Below, one piece after another: positions 18,706 to 27,437 of a stretch of 64,000 bases of DNA. The notes beneath the pieces are model-generated. The model had not been told where the DNA came from. It worked only from the letters and a program-made list of their open reading frames with translations, and ran no database searches. Numbering within the stretch: the stretch's first letter is position 1; the number at the start of each line of letters is the position of its first letter. This stretch comes from Micrococcus terreus (GTDB taxonomy: Bacteria > Actinomycetota > Actinomycetes > Actinomycetales > Micrococcaceae). The position numbers and the translations under genes are program-made. The stretch spans positions 62,001-126,000 of the forward strand of contig NZ_FPCG01000005.1 of the NCBI RefSeq assembly GCF_900116905.1. The letters run 5' to 3'.

Positions 18706-19865
18706 GGCCCCAACGCTAGGTTGGCGAAGGTGTTGTGGGCCGATTCATCGTCTGAGGGGTGGAAGACCCCGGCCATCACGTCCCGGTAGAGCCGAGTGAT
18801 CTCCGCGGCGCGGTGGAACCCGGCACCGCCCGAGGCCTCCAGCGCATAGTCCACCTGGGCCTTGGCCGTCCGCACCGCCTGGGTCTTGGTGGCCACCAGC
18901 CGGGGGAACCACTCCGGCCCCCAGTCGGCTCCGGCCACGATGTCCGCCACGACCGACCGCAGCAGCGTGTCCTGGGTGATTCCCCGCAGGGTCGCCTCCC
19001 CGGCCTTGTAGCGCAGCACCGGGTCATGGCTGAGCGGCTGTCCCGTCACTCGAGAGGTCCGGCGGGCCAGCGCCTCGGCGCCCAGCTGTGCGGCCCGCTC
19101 CCCCACGCCGGTGTAGACGGCGGCGATCAGGGTCAGGAACGAGGCGAAGATCCCGAAGGTCAGCGGATCCGCGTTGGGCCCTGCGGGGATGCGTCGCACG
19201 ATCCGGTCAGCGGGCACCACAGCCCCCTCCAGGCGGGTGGTGTGGGAGTGGGTGGCCCGCATGCCGAGCATGTCCCAGGACGAGTCGTCCGCGCTCCAGC
19301 CTGCCGACGCCCGGTCCAGGAACCCGAACACCAGCTGCGCGCCGTCCGGGGTCTTGCCGAACACGCCCAACCGCGTCCACACGGGCGAGAGGGTGGTGAA
19401 GATCTTCGTCCCGGTGAAGCGGTACCCGCCGGTCTGCAGCGGTTCCGCCACTGTTCCAGAGTCGAAGAGCACGGCGTCGTTGCCGGCCTCGGAGATGCCG
19501 AAGGCGAAGATCTCCCCGGCGGCCGACTCGCGGTGGATGAACTCGAGGGAGTCATCCCCGTGGGCGGCCAGGATCGAGGCGACACCGTTCCACACGTGGT
19601 GCATGTTCACGGCCAGCGCGGTGGCCGGCGCGTGCTGGGCCACCAGACGCTGCCCCCCGACGACGTCGCTCAGGTCCCAGCCCAGGCCTCCCAGCTCCCG
19701 GGGAGCCAGGGCGCCGAGATACCCGGCCCGGGCCAGGTCCTGCAGGTCCTGGTGCGGGAAGCTGTTCGACTGGTCCAGTGTGGCTGCCCGGTCGCGCAGG
19801 GACTCCAGCAGTGCCGGGGTGAGCACCGAGGAGAGATCAGCGCTGGCGTGGGGACGGGTGGTCAT
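18693..19865 (-). CDS. Acyl-CoA dehydrogenase-family flavoprotein
   Basis: 390 aa with N-terminal, middle and C-terminal acyl-CoA dehydrogenase domains: LAPRELGGLGWDL, FAFGISEAGNDA, TGTKIFTTLSP and the terminal ASGGAGFHRAAEITRLYRDVMAG. The FAD-binding Arg/Gly-rich segment near the end is retained. A catalytic Glu cannot be assigned by eye, so it could be a dehydrogenase or a flavin-dependent oxygenase/hydroxylase relative. The ATG overlaps the M20 peptidase stop (ATGA) and has GGAGG upstream; an in-frame start 11 codons earlier is less likely. Coupled to the peptidase gene. Confidence 0.82.
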   Translation of the reverse strand: MTTRPHASADLSSVLTPALLESLRDRAATLDQSNSFPHQDLQDLARAGYLGALAPRELGGLGWDLSDVVGGQRLVAQHAPATALAVNMHHVWNGVASILAAHGDDSLEFIHRESAAGEIFAFGISEAGNDAVLFDSGTVAEPLQTGGYRFTGTKIFTTLSPVWTRLGVFGKTPDGAQLVFGFLDRASAGWSADDSSWDMLGMRATHSHTTRLEGAVVPADRIVRRIPAGPNADPLTFGIFASFLTLIAAVYTGVGERAAQLGAEALARRTSRVTGQPLSHDPVLRYKAGEATLRGITQDTLLRSVVADIVAGADWGPEWFPRLVATKTQAVRTAKAQVDYALEASGGAGFHRAAEITRLYRDVMAGVFHPSDDESAHNTFANLALGPLTS

Positions 19866-21211
19866 CGGGCCTCCAGGAGTCGAGCGAGCACGCGGCAACC
19901 GAAGTCCAGTGCCTCGACGGGGACACGTTCGTCGATCCCGTGGAACAGGCCGGTGAAGTCCAGGTCGGCCGGCAGCTGAAGGGGCGCGAATCCGTAGCCG
20001 GTGATGCCCAGGCGGGACAGCGACTTGTTGTCCGTTCCGCCGGACATCATGAACGGCAGCACCGGCGCACCGGGATCCTCAGCCTGCACCGCAGAGACCA
20101 TCAGGTCCACGAGGTCACCGGAGAAGGGCACCTCCAGGGAGATGTCCTGATGCTCGGGGGTGAAGTCGACTCCGTCACCGGCCAGCTCCCTGAGGATCTG
20201 CAGGACATGATCCTCCTGTCCGGGCAGAATGCGGGCGTCCACGGTGGCCGAGGCCTTGCCCGGGATGACGTTGTGCTTGTACCCGGCAGTCAGACCGGTG
20301 GGGTTGGTGCTGTTGCGCAGGGTGGAGCCGACGAACTTGGCGGCATTGCCCAGGGCCTCCAGCTGAGGCGTGGGATCGGTCTCGTCGAACTCGACGCCAC
20401 AGAGCTCGGCCACCTGCTCCAGCAGGTCCCGTGTGGTCTTGGTGTAGTCCAGCGGCCATTCGTGGGCCCCGATCCGCTGGATGGCCCCGGCCAAGCGGGT
20501 GACGGCATTGTCCGGGTGGACCGCCGAACCGTGGCCCGGTGCGCCCGTGGCCGTCAGGTTCAACCAGGCCAGCCCCTTCTCGGCGGTCTGGAGAAGATAG
20601 GCTCGCTGGCCCTGGATCTCCGTGGAGAATCCCCCGACCTCGCTGATGGCCTCCGTGGCGCCCTCGAACAGCTCGGGGCGGTTCTCCACCAGCCATCGAG
20701 CGCCATAGATGCCGCCGGCCTCCTCGTCGGAGAAGAACGCCACGATCAGATCCCGCCGGGGACGCTGGCCTGACCGGTGGAGGTGCCCGAGGACGGTCAG
20801 GATCATGGCATCCATGCCCTTCATGTCCACCGCTCCGCGACCCCAGATCATCCCGTCCTTCAGCTCGGCGCCGAAGGGGTCCACCGACCATTCATCAGGG
20901 TCGGCCGGGACGACGTCCAGATGCCCGTGCAGCACCAGCGCCGGTGCGTCAGCGTCCCAGCCGACGACTCGTCCGATCACGCTGGCGCGACCCCGAGCCG
21001 ACTCGATGATCTCCGGCTCCATCCCCGCCCGGCGCATCAGATCGGCACAGTACTCGGCGGCCTCAGGTTCCCCTCGGGACTCATTGCCCCCGTAGTTCGA
21101 GGTGTCGATGCGGATCAGGTCCTGACAGATCCGCACCACGTCATCGCGGTACGGGCTGGGCGCGGCATCGTCAGCGGCGGAGGTGGGCAGGGAACGCTCG
21201 TCGGCACTCAT
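19862..21211 (-). CDS. M20 family metallopeptidase/deacylase
   Basis: 449 aa, similar to DapE/ArgE/CPG2. Metal-binding blocks: VLHGHLDVVPAD (His, Asp), WGRGAVDMKG (bridging Asp), FFSDEEAGG (catalytic Glu pair) and a C-terminal His (FHGIDERVP). The dimerisation lid is present in the middle. It probably hydrolyses an N-acyl amino acid or dipeptide; substrate unknown. TAGGCT lies 6 nt before the ATG. It is followed by and coupled to the acyl-CoA dehydrogenase-like gene. Confidence 0.88.
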   Translation of the reverse strand: MSADERSLPTSAADDAAPSPYRDDVVRICQDLIRIDTSNYGGNESRGEPEAAEYCADLMRRAGMEPEIIESARGRASVIGRVVGWDADAPALVLHGHLDVVPADPDEWSVDPFGAELKDGMIWGRGAVDMKGMDAMILTVLGHLHRSGQRPRRDLIVAFFSDEEAGGIYGARWLVENRPELFEGATEAISEVGGFSTEIQGQRAYLLQTAEKGLAWLNLTATGAPGHGSAVHPDNAVTRLAGAIQRIGAHEWPLDYTKTTRDLLEQVAELCGVEFDETDPTPQLEALGNAAKFVGSTLRNSTNPTGLTAGYKHNVIPGKASATVDARILPGQEDHVLQILRELAGDGVDFTPEHQDISLEVPFSGDLVDLMVSAVQAEDPGAPVLPFMMSGGTDNKSLSRLGITGYGFAPLQLPADLDFTGLFHGIDERVPVEALDFGCRVLARLLEAR

Positions 21212-21217
21212 GATGCC

Positions 21218-21223
21218 AGCCTA
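21218..21223 (-). promoter_or_regulatory. -10 element TAGGCT for leaderless M20 peptidase transcript
   Basis: Minus-strand TAGGCT with exactly 6 nt to the ATG at 21211. Confidence 0.55.
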
Positions 21224-21243
21224 GCCATCACCTCAGACACGAG

Positions 21244-21273
21244 AAGGCCCCGGACACTCAGGTCCGGGGCCTT
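21244..21273. terminator. Hairpin terminator downstream of tRNA-Leu
   Basis: Perfect 12-bp arms (AAGGCCCCGGAC at 21244-21255, GTCCGGGGCCTT at 21262-21273) with a 6-nt loop, 10 nt beyond the tRNA 3' end on the minus strand. No long U tract follows, as usual in actinobacteria. Confidence 0.75.
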
Positions 21274-21283
21274 TCGAATTCCG

Positions 21284-21367
21284 TGCGCGGAGGGGGACTT
21301 GAACCCCCACGCCCTTGCGGGCACAGCGACCTCAACGCTGCGCGTCTGCCAATTCCGCCACCCGCGC
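21284..21367 (-). tRNA. tRNA-Leu(GAG)
   Basis: 84 nt on the minus strand. Acceptor stem GCGCGGG pairs with TCCGCGC (one G-T), the discriminator is A, and the anticodon loop TTGAGGT is closed by CAGCG/CGCTG, giving anticodon GAG for CUC/CUU codons. A long variable arm (GTGCCCGCAAGGGCGT) marks class II leucine tRNA. The T arm GGGGG-TTCAAGT-CCCCC is perfect. CCA is not encoded. The rest of the 415-nt gap between the M20 gene and malQ holds only the terminator and the malQ upstream region. Confidence 0.97.
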
Positions 21368-21520
21368 TCACGGTCTGCCTCGTCGTTTCCGGCTCAGGCA
21401 GCGCCCACTAGCCTAACACGACTCCTGAGCCTCTCTGTCCACTCCGAACTGCCCGCTCGAACACGGTCTCTGCCTCTCCACCGGGCGGCGTCCTGACCGA
21501 CGACCAGGGCCCTGCCCTGC

Positions 21521-21526
21521 AATAAT
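21521..21526 (+). promoter_or_regulatory. Candidate malQ -10 element AATAAT
   Basis: AATAAT is the only AT-rich hexamer upstream of malQ. It is 7 nt before an in-frame ATG at 21534, which would make a leaderless form with 31 extra residues, or it could give a leader of about 90 nt to the ATG at 21627. Confidence 0.35.
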
Positions 21527-21626
21527 CGACGAGATGCAGCTGAGCGTCCCTGGGCACCGCTTGGTGTCCGATGCCCTGTGCTGCACTGACCCGCTGCGAC
21601 CGACCTGTGAGACGAGGACCGCCTAC

Positions 21627-23846
21627 ATGTCTGATCTGCCCGACGACCGCCGGCTGCTGCACCGCGTTGCGGAGGCGCACGGCATCCAGGTCTCCTACCA
21701 GGGACATGACGGCCTGCGTCACACCGTCTCAGATGAGACGCTCGTGGCGGTGCTAGCGGCCCTGGACTGCCCGGTGGACCCCGCAGATCCGGAGTCCCTT
21801 CATCAGGCTGAGGCGCAGCGTCGTCTGGTTCCCTGGCGCCAGGTGCTTCCTCCGACCGTCATCACCCGGGCCGGCACCACGTCCTCGGTCTCGGTGCATG
21901 TTCCCCACGGCACCGCCGTGACGGTGACGGCGGTGCTGGAGAACGGCGACCGGTGGCCGCTGGACCAGCTCGAGGACTTCACCGCTCCCGTCGAGGTGGA
22001 CGGCACCCTCACCGGGCAGGCCACATTCCGCCTGCCGGCAGAGCTGCCCCTGGGGTGGCACACACTCGAGGCCGTGGTCGGCCACGACGTCGACGGTCGC
22101 ACCGATGCGGACCCTGCGCTGGGCTCGGCGCACCAGGCGACCCTGATCACCACGCCGGAGCGGATCACCACCGCCGACACCTACGCGCAGCGTCGCGGTT
22201 GGGGATTGGCCCTGCAGCTCTACTCCACCCGTTCCACGCGGTCCTGGGGCATCGGAGACCTGGCCGATCTGGCCGATCTGGCCGCGCAGACGGCCGAACA
22301 GGGCGGGGACTTTGTTCTCTCCAATCCGCTGCATGCCTCCGTGCCAGCCCCGCCGGTGGTGGCTTCTCCGTACTCGCCGTCCACGCGGCGGTTCGTGCAC
22401 CCTCTGTATCTGCGCATCGAGGACATCCCGGAGCTGGCCCATCTCGGCCCCGCTGATCGTCAGCGTGTGGAGGATCTGGCAGTCCATCAGCGCTTCGCCA
22501 ACACCCGGACGGGTTCGCTGGACCGAGACGCTGCCTATGCGGACAAGCTGGTGGCCCTGCGGCTGATCCACGGCGTCCAGCTCAGCCCCGCTCGCCGATC
22601 CGCCTACCGTGCCTACCGCGAGGCTGAAGGGTCCGGCCTGGCGGACTTCGCCCTCTGGTGCGCCCTTCGGACGGTCTTCGATCCCGTGCACCCGGTGTGG
22701 TCCGATCCGGAGCTGGTCCCCGGCGGAGCCACAGCCGAGCGGTACCGTGCCGAGTTGGCCGAGGAGATCGAGTTCCACACCTGGCTCCAGTGGCTGTGCG
22801 ATCAGCAGCTGGAAGCGGCTCAGCGCACTGCTGTCACCGCCGGGATGCGCATGGGCATCATGCAGGACCTGGCCGTGGGTGCTGACCGCAACAATGCCGA
22901 CGGCTGGATGCTCCAGGACCTGTTGGTCCCCACCATGTCGGTGGGGGCGCCACCGGACATGTACAACCAACTGGGCCAGGACTGGTCCCAGTCCCCGTGG
23001 CATCCGATCCGTCTGGCCGAAACCGGCTACCGCGCCTACCGGGACATGCTGCGCACGGTGCTGCGCCACGCCGGTGGCATTCGGGTCGACCACGTCCTGG
23101 GCCTGTTCCGCCTGTGGTGGCTGCCTGTGGGCGGATCCCCGACTGACGGTGCCTACGTCACCTACGACCATGAGGCCATGATCGGTGTGCTGGCGTTGGA
23201 GGCCGAGCGGGCCGGCGCCGTCGTGGTGGGCGAGGACCTGGGCACCTTCGAGCCGTGGGTCCAGGACTATCTGGCCAGCCGGGGTCTGTTGGGCACGTCG
23301 ATCCTCTGGTTCGAGCAGCGCGACGGCGTCCCTCTCCCACCGGAGCAGTACCGCCGTCAGTGTCTGGCGGCCGTGAACACCCATGACCTCCCCCCCACTG
23401 CAGGCTACTTGGCCGGTGTGCATCTGGTGCTCAGGGAACGCCTGGGACTGCTGGCGGGCAGCGCAGAGGCTGAGCGGGAACGTGCGGATCGGGAGATCGG
23501 CGTGTACCTGCAGGCCGCGCAGCAGGAAGGGTTCCTGCCCCACGGCTCGCTGCAGGACCTGCTGGAGCTGGCGGAGCGGGACCCTGATCGGATCGTCGAG
23601 GCGCTGTACCGCTATCTGGCGCAGGCGCCGTCCGTGCTGCAGGCGGTGGCGCTGGTCGACGCCGTCGGTGAGGTGCGGATCCAGAACCAGCCCGGCACCC
23701 AGCAGCACCAGTACCCCAACTGGGAGGTGCCGTTGGCCGATCGTCAGGGCGCGCCGGTGCTGGTGGATCGCCTGGACGAGGTCCCCGGCTTCGCGCGACT
23801 GCTCCACGCTGTGGACGATCAGCTGCGTCAGCCCTCAGCCGGATGA
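21627..23846 (+). CDS. malQ: 4-alpha-glucanotransferase (amylomaltase) MalQ
   Basis: 739-aa GH77 enzyme that transfers glucan chains between maltooligosaccharides. The family's N-terminal modules (LLHRVAEAHGIQVSYQG) lead to the barrel: GWGLALQLYSTRSTRSWGIGDLADL, LQWLCDQQL, IMQDLAVGADRNNADGW (catalytic Asp region), IRVDHVLGLFRLWW, GEDLGT and NTHDLPPTAGY. I choose the ATG with GAGGA upstream; an in-frame ATG at 21534 would add 31 residues. mshA follows after 12 nt. It fits glycogen metabolism with glgA/glgC 10 kb away. Confidence 0.93.
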   Translation: MSDLPDDRRLLHRVAEAHGIQVSYQGHDGLRHTVSDETLVAVLAALDCPVDPADPESLHQAEAQRRLVPWRQVLPPTVITRAGTTSSVSVHVPHGTAVTVTAVLENGDRWPLDQLEDFTAPVEVDGTLTGQATFRLPAELPLGWHTLEAVVGHDVDGRTDADPALGSAHQATLITTPERITTADTYAQRRGWGLALQLYSTRSTRSWGIGDLADLADLAAQTAEQGGDFVLSNPLHASVPAPPVVASPYSPSTRRFVHPLYLRIEDIPELAHLGPADRQRVEDLAVHQRFANTRTGSLDRDAAYADKLVALRLIHGVQLSPARRSAYRAYREAEGSGLADFALWCALRTVFDPVHPVWSDPELVPGGATAERYRAELAEEIEFHTWLQWLCDQQLEAAQRTAVTAGMRMGIMQDLAVGADRNNADGWMLQDLLVPTMSVGAPPDMYNQLGQDWSQSPWHPIRLAETGYRAYRDMLRTVLRHAGGIRVDHVLGLFRLWWLPVGGSPTDGAYVTYDHEAMIGVLALEAERAGAVVVGEDLGTFEPWVQDYLASRGLLGTSILWFEQRDGVPLPPEQYRRQCLAAVNTHDLPPTAGYLAGVHLVLRERLGLLAGSAEAERERADREIGVYLQAAQQEGFLPHGSLQDLLELAERDPDRIVEALYRYLAQAPSVLQAVALVDAVGEVRIQNQPGTQQHQYPNWEVPLADRQGAPVLVDRLDEVPGFARLLHAVDDQLRQPSAG

Positions 23847-23858
23847 CGGCCTTGACCG

Positions 23859-25163
23859 ATGACCGCTGAGTTCCGCCAGGGAGCTGACCGGCTGCCTGCT
23901 GTGGTGATGGTGTGCCTGCACACCTCTCCCCTGGCCCAGCCCGGCAGCGGTGATGCCGGCGGACTGAACGTCTACGTGCGGCATCTGGCGCAAGGCCTGG
24001 CCGACCTGGGTCACCCCGTCTGGGTGCTCACCCGGCAGGACGCCCCGGGCCAGGTCCCGGTGCCGCTCACCGCGGCAGCAGACCATCCCGACGACGGCTC
24101 CCTCGCCTGGGTGCTTCCCGTCCCGGCAGGACCGCCCTCACCGGTGGACAAGGACGATCTGCTGCCCTGGATCGACGCGTTCGCCGAAGCCGGACTCACC
24201 GAGCTGGAACGTGCCGGAGCGTGGGAGAGCGGACGGCCCGTCGTCGTGCACTCCCACTACTGGCTCTCCGGTCTGACCGGAGCGAAGCTGGCCCGCCAGC
24301 TGGACGCGCCGTTGATCCACACCATGCACACCCTGGCCGCCGTGAAGCTGGCCCAGGACCCGGCGGCACAAGAGAGTGAGGCCCGAGAGCCGGCGGAGGC
24401 ACGTTTGGCGCGGACCGCTGACCTCCTGGTGGCCAACACCCCGGTGGAACGGCAGCAGCTGATCGAGCTGGCCGGGGCGCCCGAGGATCGGATCGCCGTG
24501 GTGCCCCCGGGCGTGGACACCCACGTGTTCACCCCCGAGGGAGCCTCCGACTGGCCAGGGAAGCAGGCTGCGGTGAAGCTGCTGTTCGCGGGGCGCATCC
24601 AGTCCCACAAGGGGCCCCACGTGGCCATCGCGGCGTTGGGCGGCCTGCGGCGGACCGTCAAGCCGAACGGTTCCGACGGTGCCGCTGCCCCGGTGACGCT
24701 GCACCTGACAGGTGCTCGGTCGGGATCAGAGGCCCTGGACCTGGTGGACCTGGCGCGTCGATCCGGGGTGGAGGACTGGGTGACCGTCTCGGACCCGCTC
24801 TCCCCCGTCCAGCTGGCGGCCGCCTTCCGGGCAGCCGACGCTGTGCTGATGCCCAGCCACTCGGAGTCGTTCGGCCTGGTCGCCCTGGAGGCCCAGGCGT
24901 GCGGGACCCCGGTGCTGGCGCATCGGGTCGGCGGACTGGTCCACGCCGTGGAGGACGGAGTGACCGGGCGTCTGCTGCCGGATCTGGAACCCGCCACGTG
25001 GACAGCGGCATTGAACGACATCCTCGAAGACCTGGCTCCCTGGACAGCACTGGGCCCGGCGGCCGCGCGCCGGGCCCAGCTGTTCGGGTGGGACGTGATG
25101 GCCCGGACCATGTCCGGACTCTACGGTCGGATCAGCGGACCGGAATCTCCAGCACACCGGTGA
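23859..25163 (+). CDS. mshA: D-inositol-3-phosphate glycosyltransferase MshA
   Basis: 434-aa GT4 glycosyltransferase for the first mycothiol step, transferring GlcNAc from UDP-GlcNAc to inositol 3-phosphate. The diagnostic loop HTSPLAQPGSGDAGGLNVYV covers residues 21-40; the C-terminal nucleotide-sugar site has FAGRIQSHKGPH and SESFGLVALEAQACGTPV. Other GT4 retaining enzymes share the latter, but the N-terminal loop is MshA-like. The gene follows malQ by 12 nt. Its last 32 nt overlap the 3' end of the convergent MaoC gene. Confidence 0.9.
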   Translation: MTAEFRQGADRLPAVVMVCLHTSPLAQPGSGDAGGLNVYVRHLAQGLADLGHPVWVLTRQDAPGQVPVPLTAAADHPDDGSLAWVLPVPAGPPSPVDKDDLLPWIDAFAEAGLTELERAGAWESGRPVVVHSHYWLSGLTGAKLARQLDAPLIHTMHTLAAVKLAQDPAAQESEAREPAEARLARTADLLVANTPVERQQLIELAGAPEDRIAVVPPGVDTHVFTPEGASDWPGKQAAVKLLFAGRIQSHKGPHVAIAALGGLRRTVKPNGSDGAAAPVTLHLTGARSGSEALDLVDLARRSGVEDWVTVSDPLSPVQLAAAFRAADAVLMPSHSESFGLVALEAQACGTPVLAHRVGGLVHAVEDGVTGRLLPDLEPATWTAALNDILEDLAPWTALGPAAARRAQLFGWDVMARTMSGLYGRISGPESPAHR

Positions 25164-26022
25164 AGTGCGGCTTGGAGCTGCGGCCGTTCCACCCCGTGAC
25201 CTCCGTGCGCTGAGCGTCCGGGTGCGCATAGCTGACCTGCACCGTGCCGGGCAGCACCACGGGCGTGGCGAAGCTGATCGACCAAGAGTGTCCGGCGCCG
25301 ACTGGCTCTCGGCCGGCCAGCATGCGTCCGGCCAGGTACATCCCGTGAGCGATCATCCCCTTCATTCCCAAGGCCTTGGCCGTCAGGGGATGCAGGTGGA
25401 TCGGGTTGTAGTCTCCGGAGACAGCGGCATACTCTCGCCCGGTGGACCCGGAGAGTCGCCACTGCGCGGTGACCTCGGGTGGGGTGAAGTCCGGGTGAGC
25501 CGCCTTCGGGGGCCGTTCAGCGTCCTGCAGCCGGACCCCCTTGGCCAGATAGGTGGAGGTGCCCTCCCACAGCAGCTGCGTCTCCGACCCTTCGTCGGCG
25601 CTGCGGTGCACGGTGACCACCAGATCCACCGTGGTCCCAGAAGGGTGTGCGGCCAGGTCGGTGGCCGTGGCCATGATCTCCAGATCGGTCTCAGCAGGCA
25701 CCGGCAGGTGATGCTGGACGCGGTTCTCCAGATGGACCATGCCCATCAGCGGCAACGGGAAGTCCGGCTCGGCCATCAGCTCCATGGCGGCCGGGAACGC
25801 CGCGACGTGGACGAGCACCGAGGGCAGGTCCTGAGGATCCACTGCCCCGAAGAGCTGTGCATAGTCCTCCACCTGGTTCTGGGAGATCCGGTGCCCGTGG
25901 ACCACCACGGCATGGCCGGGCAGCTGCCGGGGACGACGCCGCCTGGTCACAGCGTCACGGACCGTCTGGGTCACGGCCGAGCGGTAGGTGGTGATCAGTG
26001 GGGTCATCTGTTCACGTTCCAT
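25132..26022 (-). CDS. MaoC-like hydratase/dehydratase (HtdX-like)
   Basis: 296 aa from the ATG one base after the fabG4 stop; a longer in-frame start would overlap fabG4. The C-terminal hot-dog domain carries the hydratase motif YAAVSGDYNPIHLHPLTAKALGMKG with catalytic Asp and His, then AHGMYLAGRML. The N-terminal half resembles a second, degenerate hot-dog. It would hydrate 2-enoyl thioesters or dehydrate 3-hydroxyacyl thioesters. The neighbour order MaoC-FabG4-FadA2 matches mycobacterial htdX-fabG4-fadA2. Confidence 0.83.
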   Translation of the reverse strand: MEREQMTPLITTYRSAVTQTVRDAVTRRRRPRQLPGHAVVVHGHRISQNQVEDYAQLFGAVDPQDLPSVLVHVAAFPAAMELMAEPDFPLPLMGMVHLENRVQHHLPVPAETDLEIMATATDLAAHPSGTTVDLVVTVHRSADEGSETQLLWEGTSTYLAKGVRLQDAERPPKAAHPDFTPPEVTAQWRLSGSTGREYAAVSGDYNPIHLHPLTAKALGMKGMIAHGMYLAGRMLAGREPVGAGHSWSISFATPVVLPGTVQVSYAHPDAQRTEVTGWNGRSSKPHFTGVLEIPVR

Positions 26023-26023
26023 C

Positions 26024-27376
26024 TCAGGCCCCCATGATTCCCTGGCCGCAGACCCGCAGCACGGTTCCGTTGGTGCCGCCGGCGGCATCCGAACCGAGGA
26101 AGGAGATCGCCTCAGCTACATCCACCGGACGTCCGCCCTGGGACAGCGAGTTCATCCGCCGTGCGACCTCACGGGTCAGGAACGGCATCTTCCCGGTCAT
26201 CTCGGTCTCGATGAAGCCCGGAGCGACCGCGTTGATGGTGCCGCCGCGCTCGGCCAGCAGCTCGGCTGAGGCCGAGGCCATGCCGATCACGCCGGCCTTG
26301 GAGGCCGCGTAGTTGGTCTGGCCACGGTTGCCCGCGATGCCGGAGGTCGAGGCCAGGGAGACGATGCGCAGGTGATCACCCACGACGTCTCGAGCCTGGT
26401 CGGCCAGGAATGCCTGGTTCATGGCCAGCTGAGACTCGATGTTCACGGCGATGACCGAGTCCCAGCGGGCGGCGTCCATATTGGCCAGCATCTTGTCCCG
26501 GGTGATGCCGGCGTTGTGGACCACCAGGTCCATTCGACCGTGGCGGGTCCGGCAGTGCTCCAGGATCCGTGCTCCGGCATCGGGTGCGGTGATGTCGAGC
26601 TGGAGGCTGGTGCCGTGAATGGAGTTGACCACTGCGGCCAGCTGCTCACCGGCCGCCGGCACGTCCACACCGACCACGGTGGCCCCGTCCCGGTGCAGGG
26701 TGCGGGCGATGGCCTCACCGATGCCGCGGGCGGCGCCGGTCACCACGGCGACCTTGCCGGCCAGCGGCCGGTCCCAGTCCTGAGGCAACGCACCCTCGGA
26801 GGTCCCGACCGTCAGGAACTGTCCGGAGACGAAGGCGCTGCGGGCCGAGAGCAGGAAGCGCAGGGCACCGACGGCGCCGGGTGCGGACATCTCAGTTCCT
26901 CCGGCGAGGACCAGTCCGTTGGCGGTGCCGCCACGACGCATCTCATGGGCCAGCGAACGGGTCAGTCCTTCGACCCCCTTGCGTGCCGAACGGGCCGCAG
27001 GATCCGTGGCGTCGGAGGGATCCGCGGAGACGGTGATCACGCGCGCCGAGGACCCCAGCTGCCGCATCACCTGTCCGACCTCCAGTGCCGTGTCCGAGAG
27101 GTCAGCCGGGGTCTGGACCGCGTCGAAGCAGGCCACCACGGCGGCGAAGCGGTCCTTGGCTCCGGCATGCCGGCGGACATCCACTCCCCAGTCCAGCAGC
27201 TGGTCGGCCACCTGTTGGGCGGCGGGACCGCTGCCCAAGACCAGTGCCAGCCCATCCAGGAGGGGCTGGCCAGGTGTATGCCGACGCAGCTCGACCGGCT
27301 GCGGGAGCCCGAGGGCTGCCGCGATCTTCTTGCCCAGGGGCTGGTTCACCAGGGCGGTGTAGGTGTCAGTGCTCAC
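26024..27376 (-). CDS. fabG4: FabG4-like 3-oxoacyl-thioester reductase
   Basis: 450-aa high-molecular-weight FabG. The N-terminal 200 residues form a flavodoxin-like domain of unknown role. The C-terminal SDR domain has the cofactor motif VTGAARGIGEAIA, the NAG motif (VVHNAGITRDKML) and the catalytic Ser and YAASK. Mycobacterial FabG4 has the same two-domain form and uses NADH with acyl-CoA substrates. GTG start with AGGAG upstream. It lies 61 nt downstream of fadA2 and 1 nt from the MaoC gene, so reduction and dehydration enzymes are made together. Confidence 0.9.
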   Translation of the reverse strand: MSTDTYTALVNQPLGKKIAAALGLPQPVELRRHTPGQPLLDGLALVLGSGPAAQQVADQLLDWGVDVRRHAGAKDRFAAVVACFDAVQTPADLSDTALEVGQVMRQLGSSARVITVSADPSDATDPAARSARKGVEGLTRSLAHEMRRGGTANGLVLAGGTEMSAPGAVGALRFLLSARSAFVSGQFLTVGTSEGALPQDWDRPLAGKVAVVTGAARGIGEAIARTLHRDGATVVGVDVPAAGEQLAAVVNSIHGTSLQLDITAPDAGARILEHCRTRHGRMDLVVHNAGITRDKMLANMDAARWDSVIAVNIESQLAMNQAFLADQARDVVGDHLRIVSLASTSGIAGNRGQTNYAASKAGVIGMASASAELLAERGGTINAVAPGFIETEMTGKMPFLTREVARRMNSLSQGGRPVDVAEAISFLGSDAAGGTNGTVLRVCGQGIMGA

Positions 27377-27437
27377 GGGGTGTCTCTCCTGTGGGTGAGG
27401 TGCAGTTCAGGTGGAGGATCGGTGCCGGACCTGGGGC

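Noticed and set aside
21753-23807. 684-codon frame antisense to malQ
   Set aside because: Composition (His, Gln, Arg, Gly) is typical of GC-rich antisense shadows; malQ is intact and conserved.
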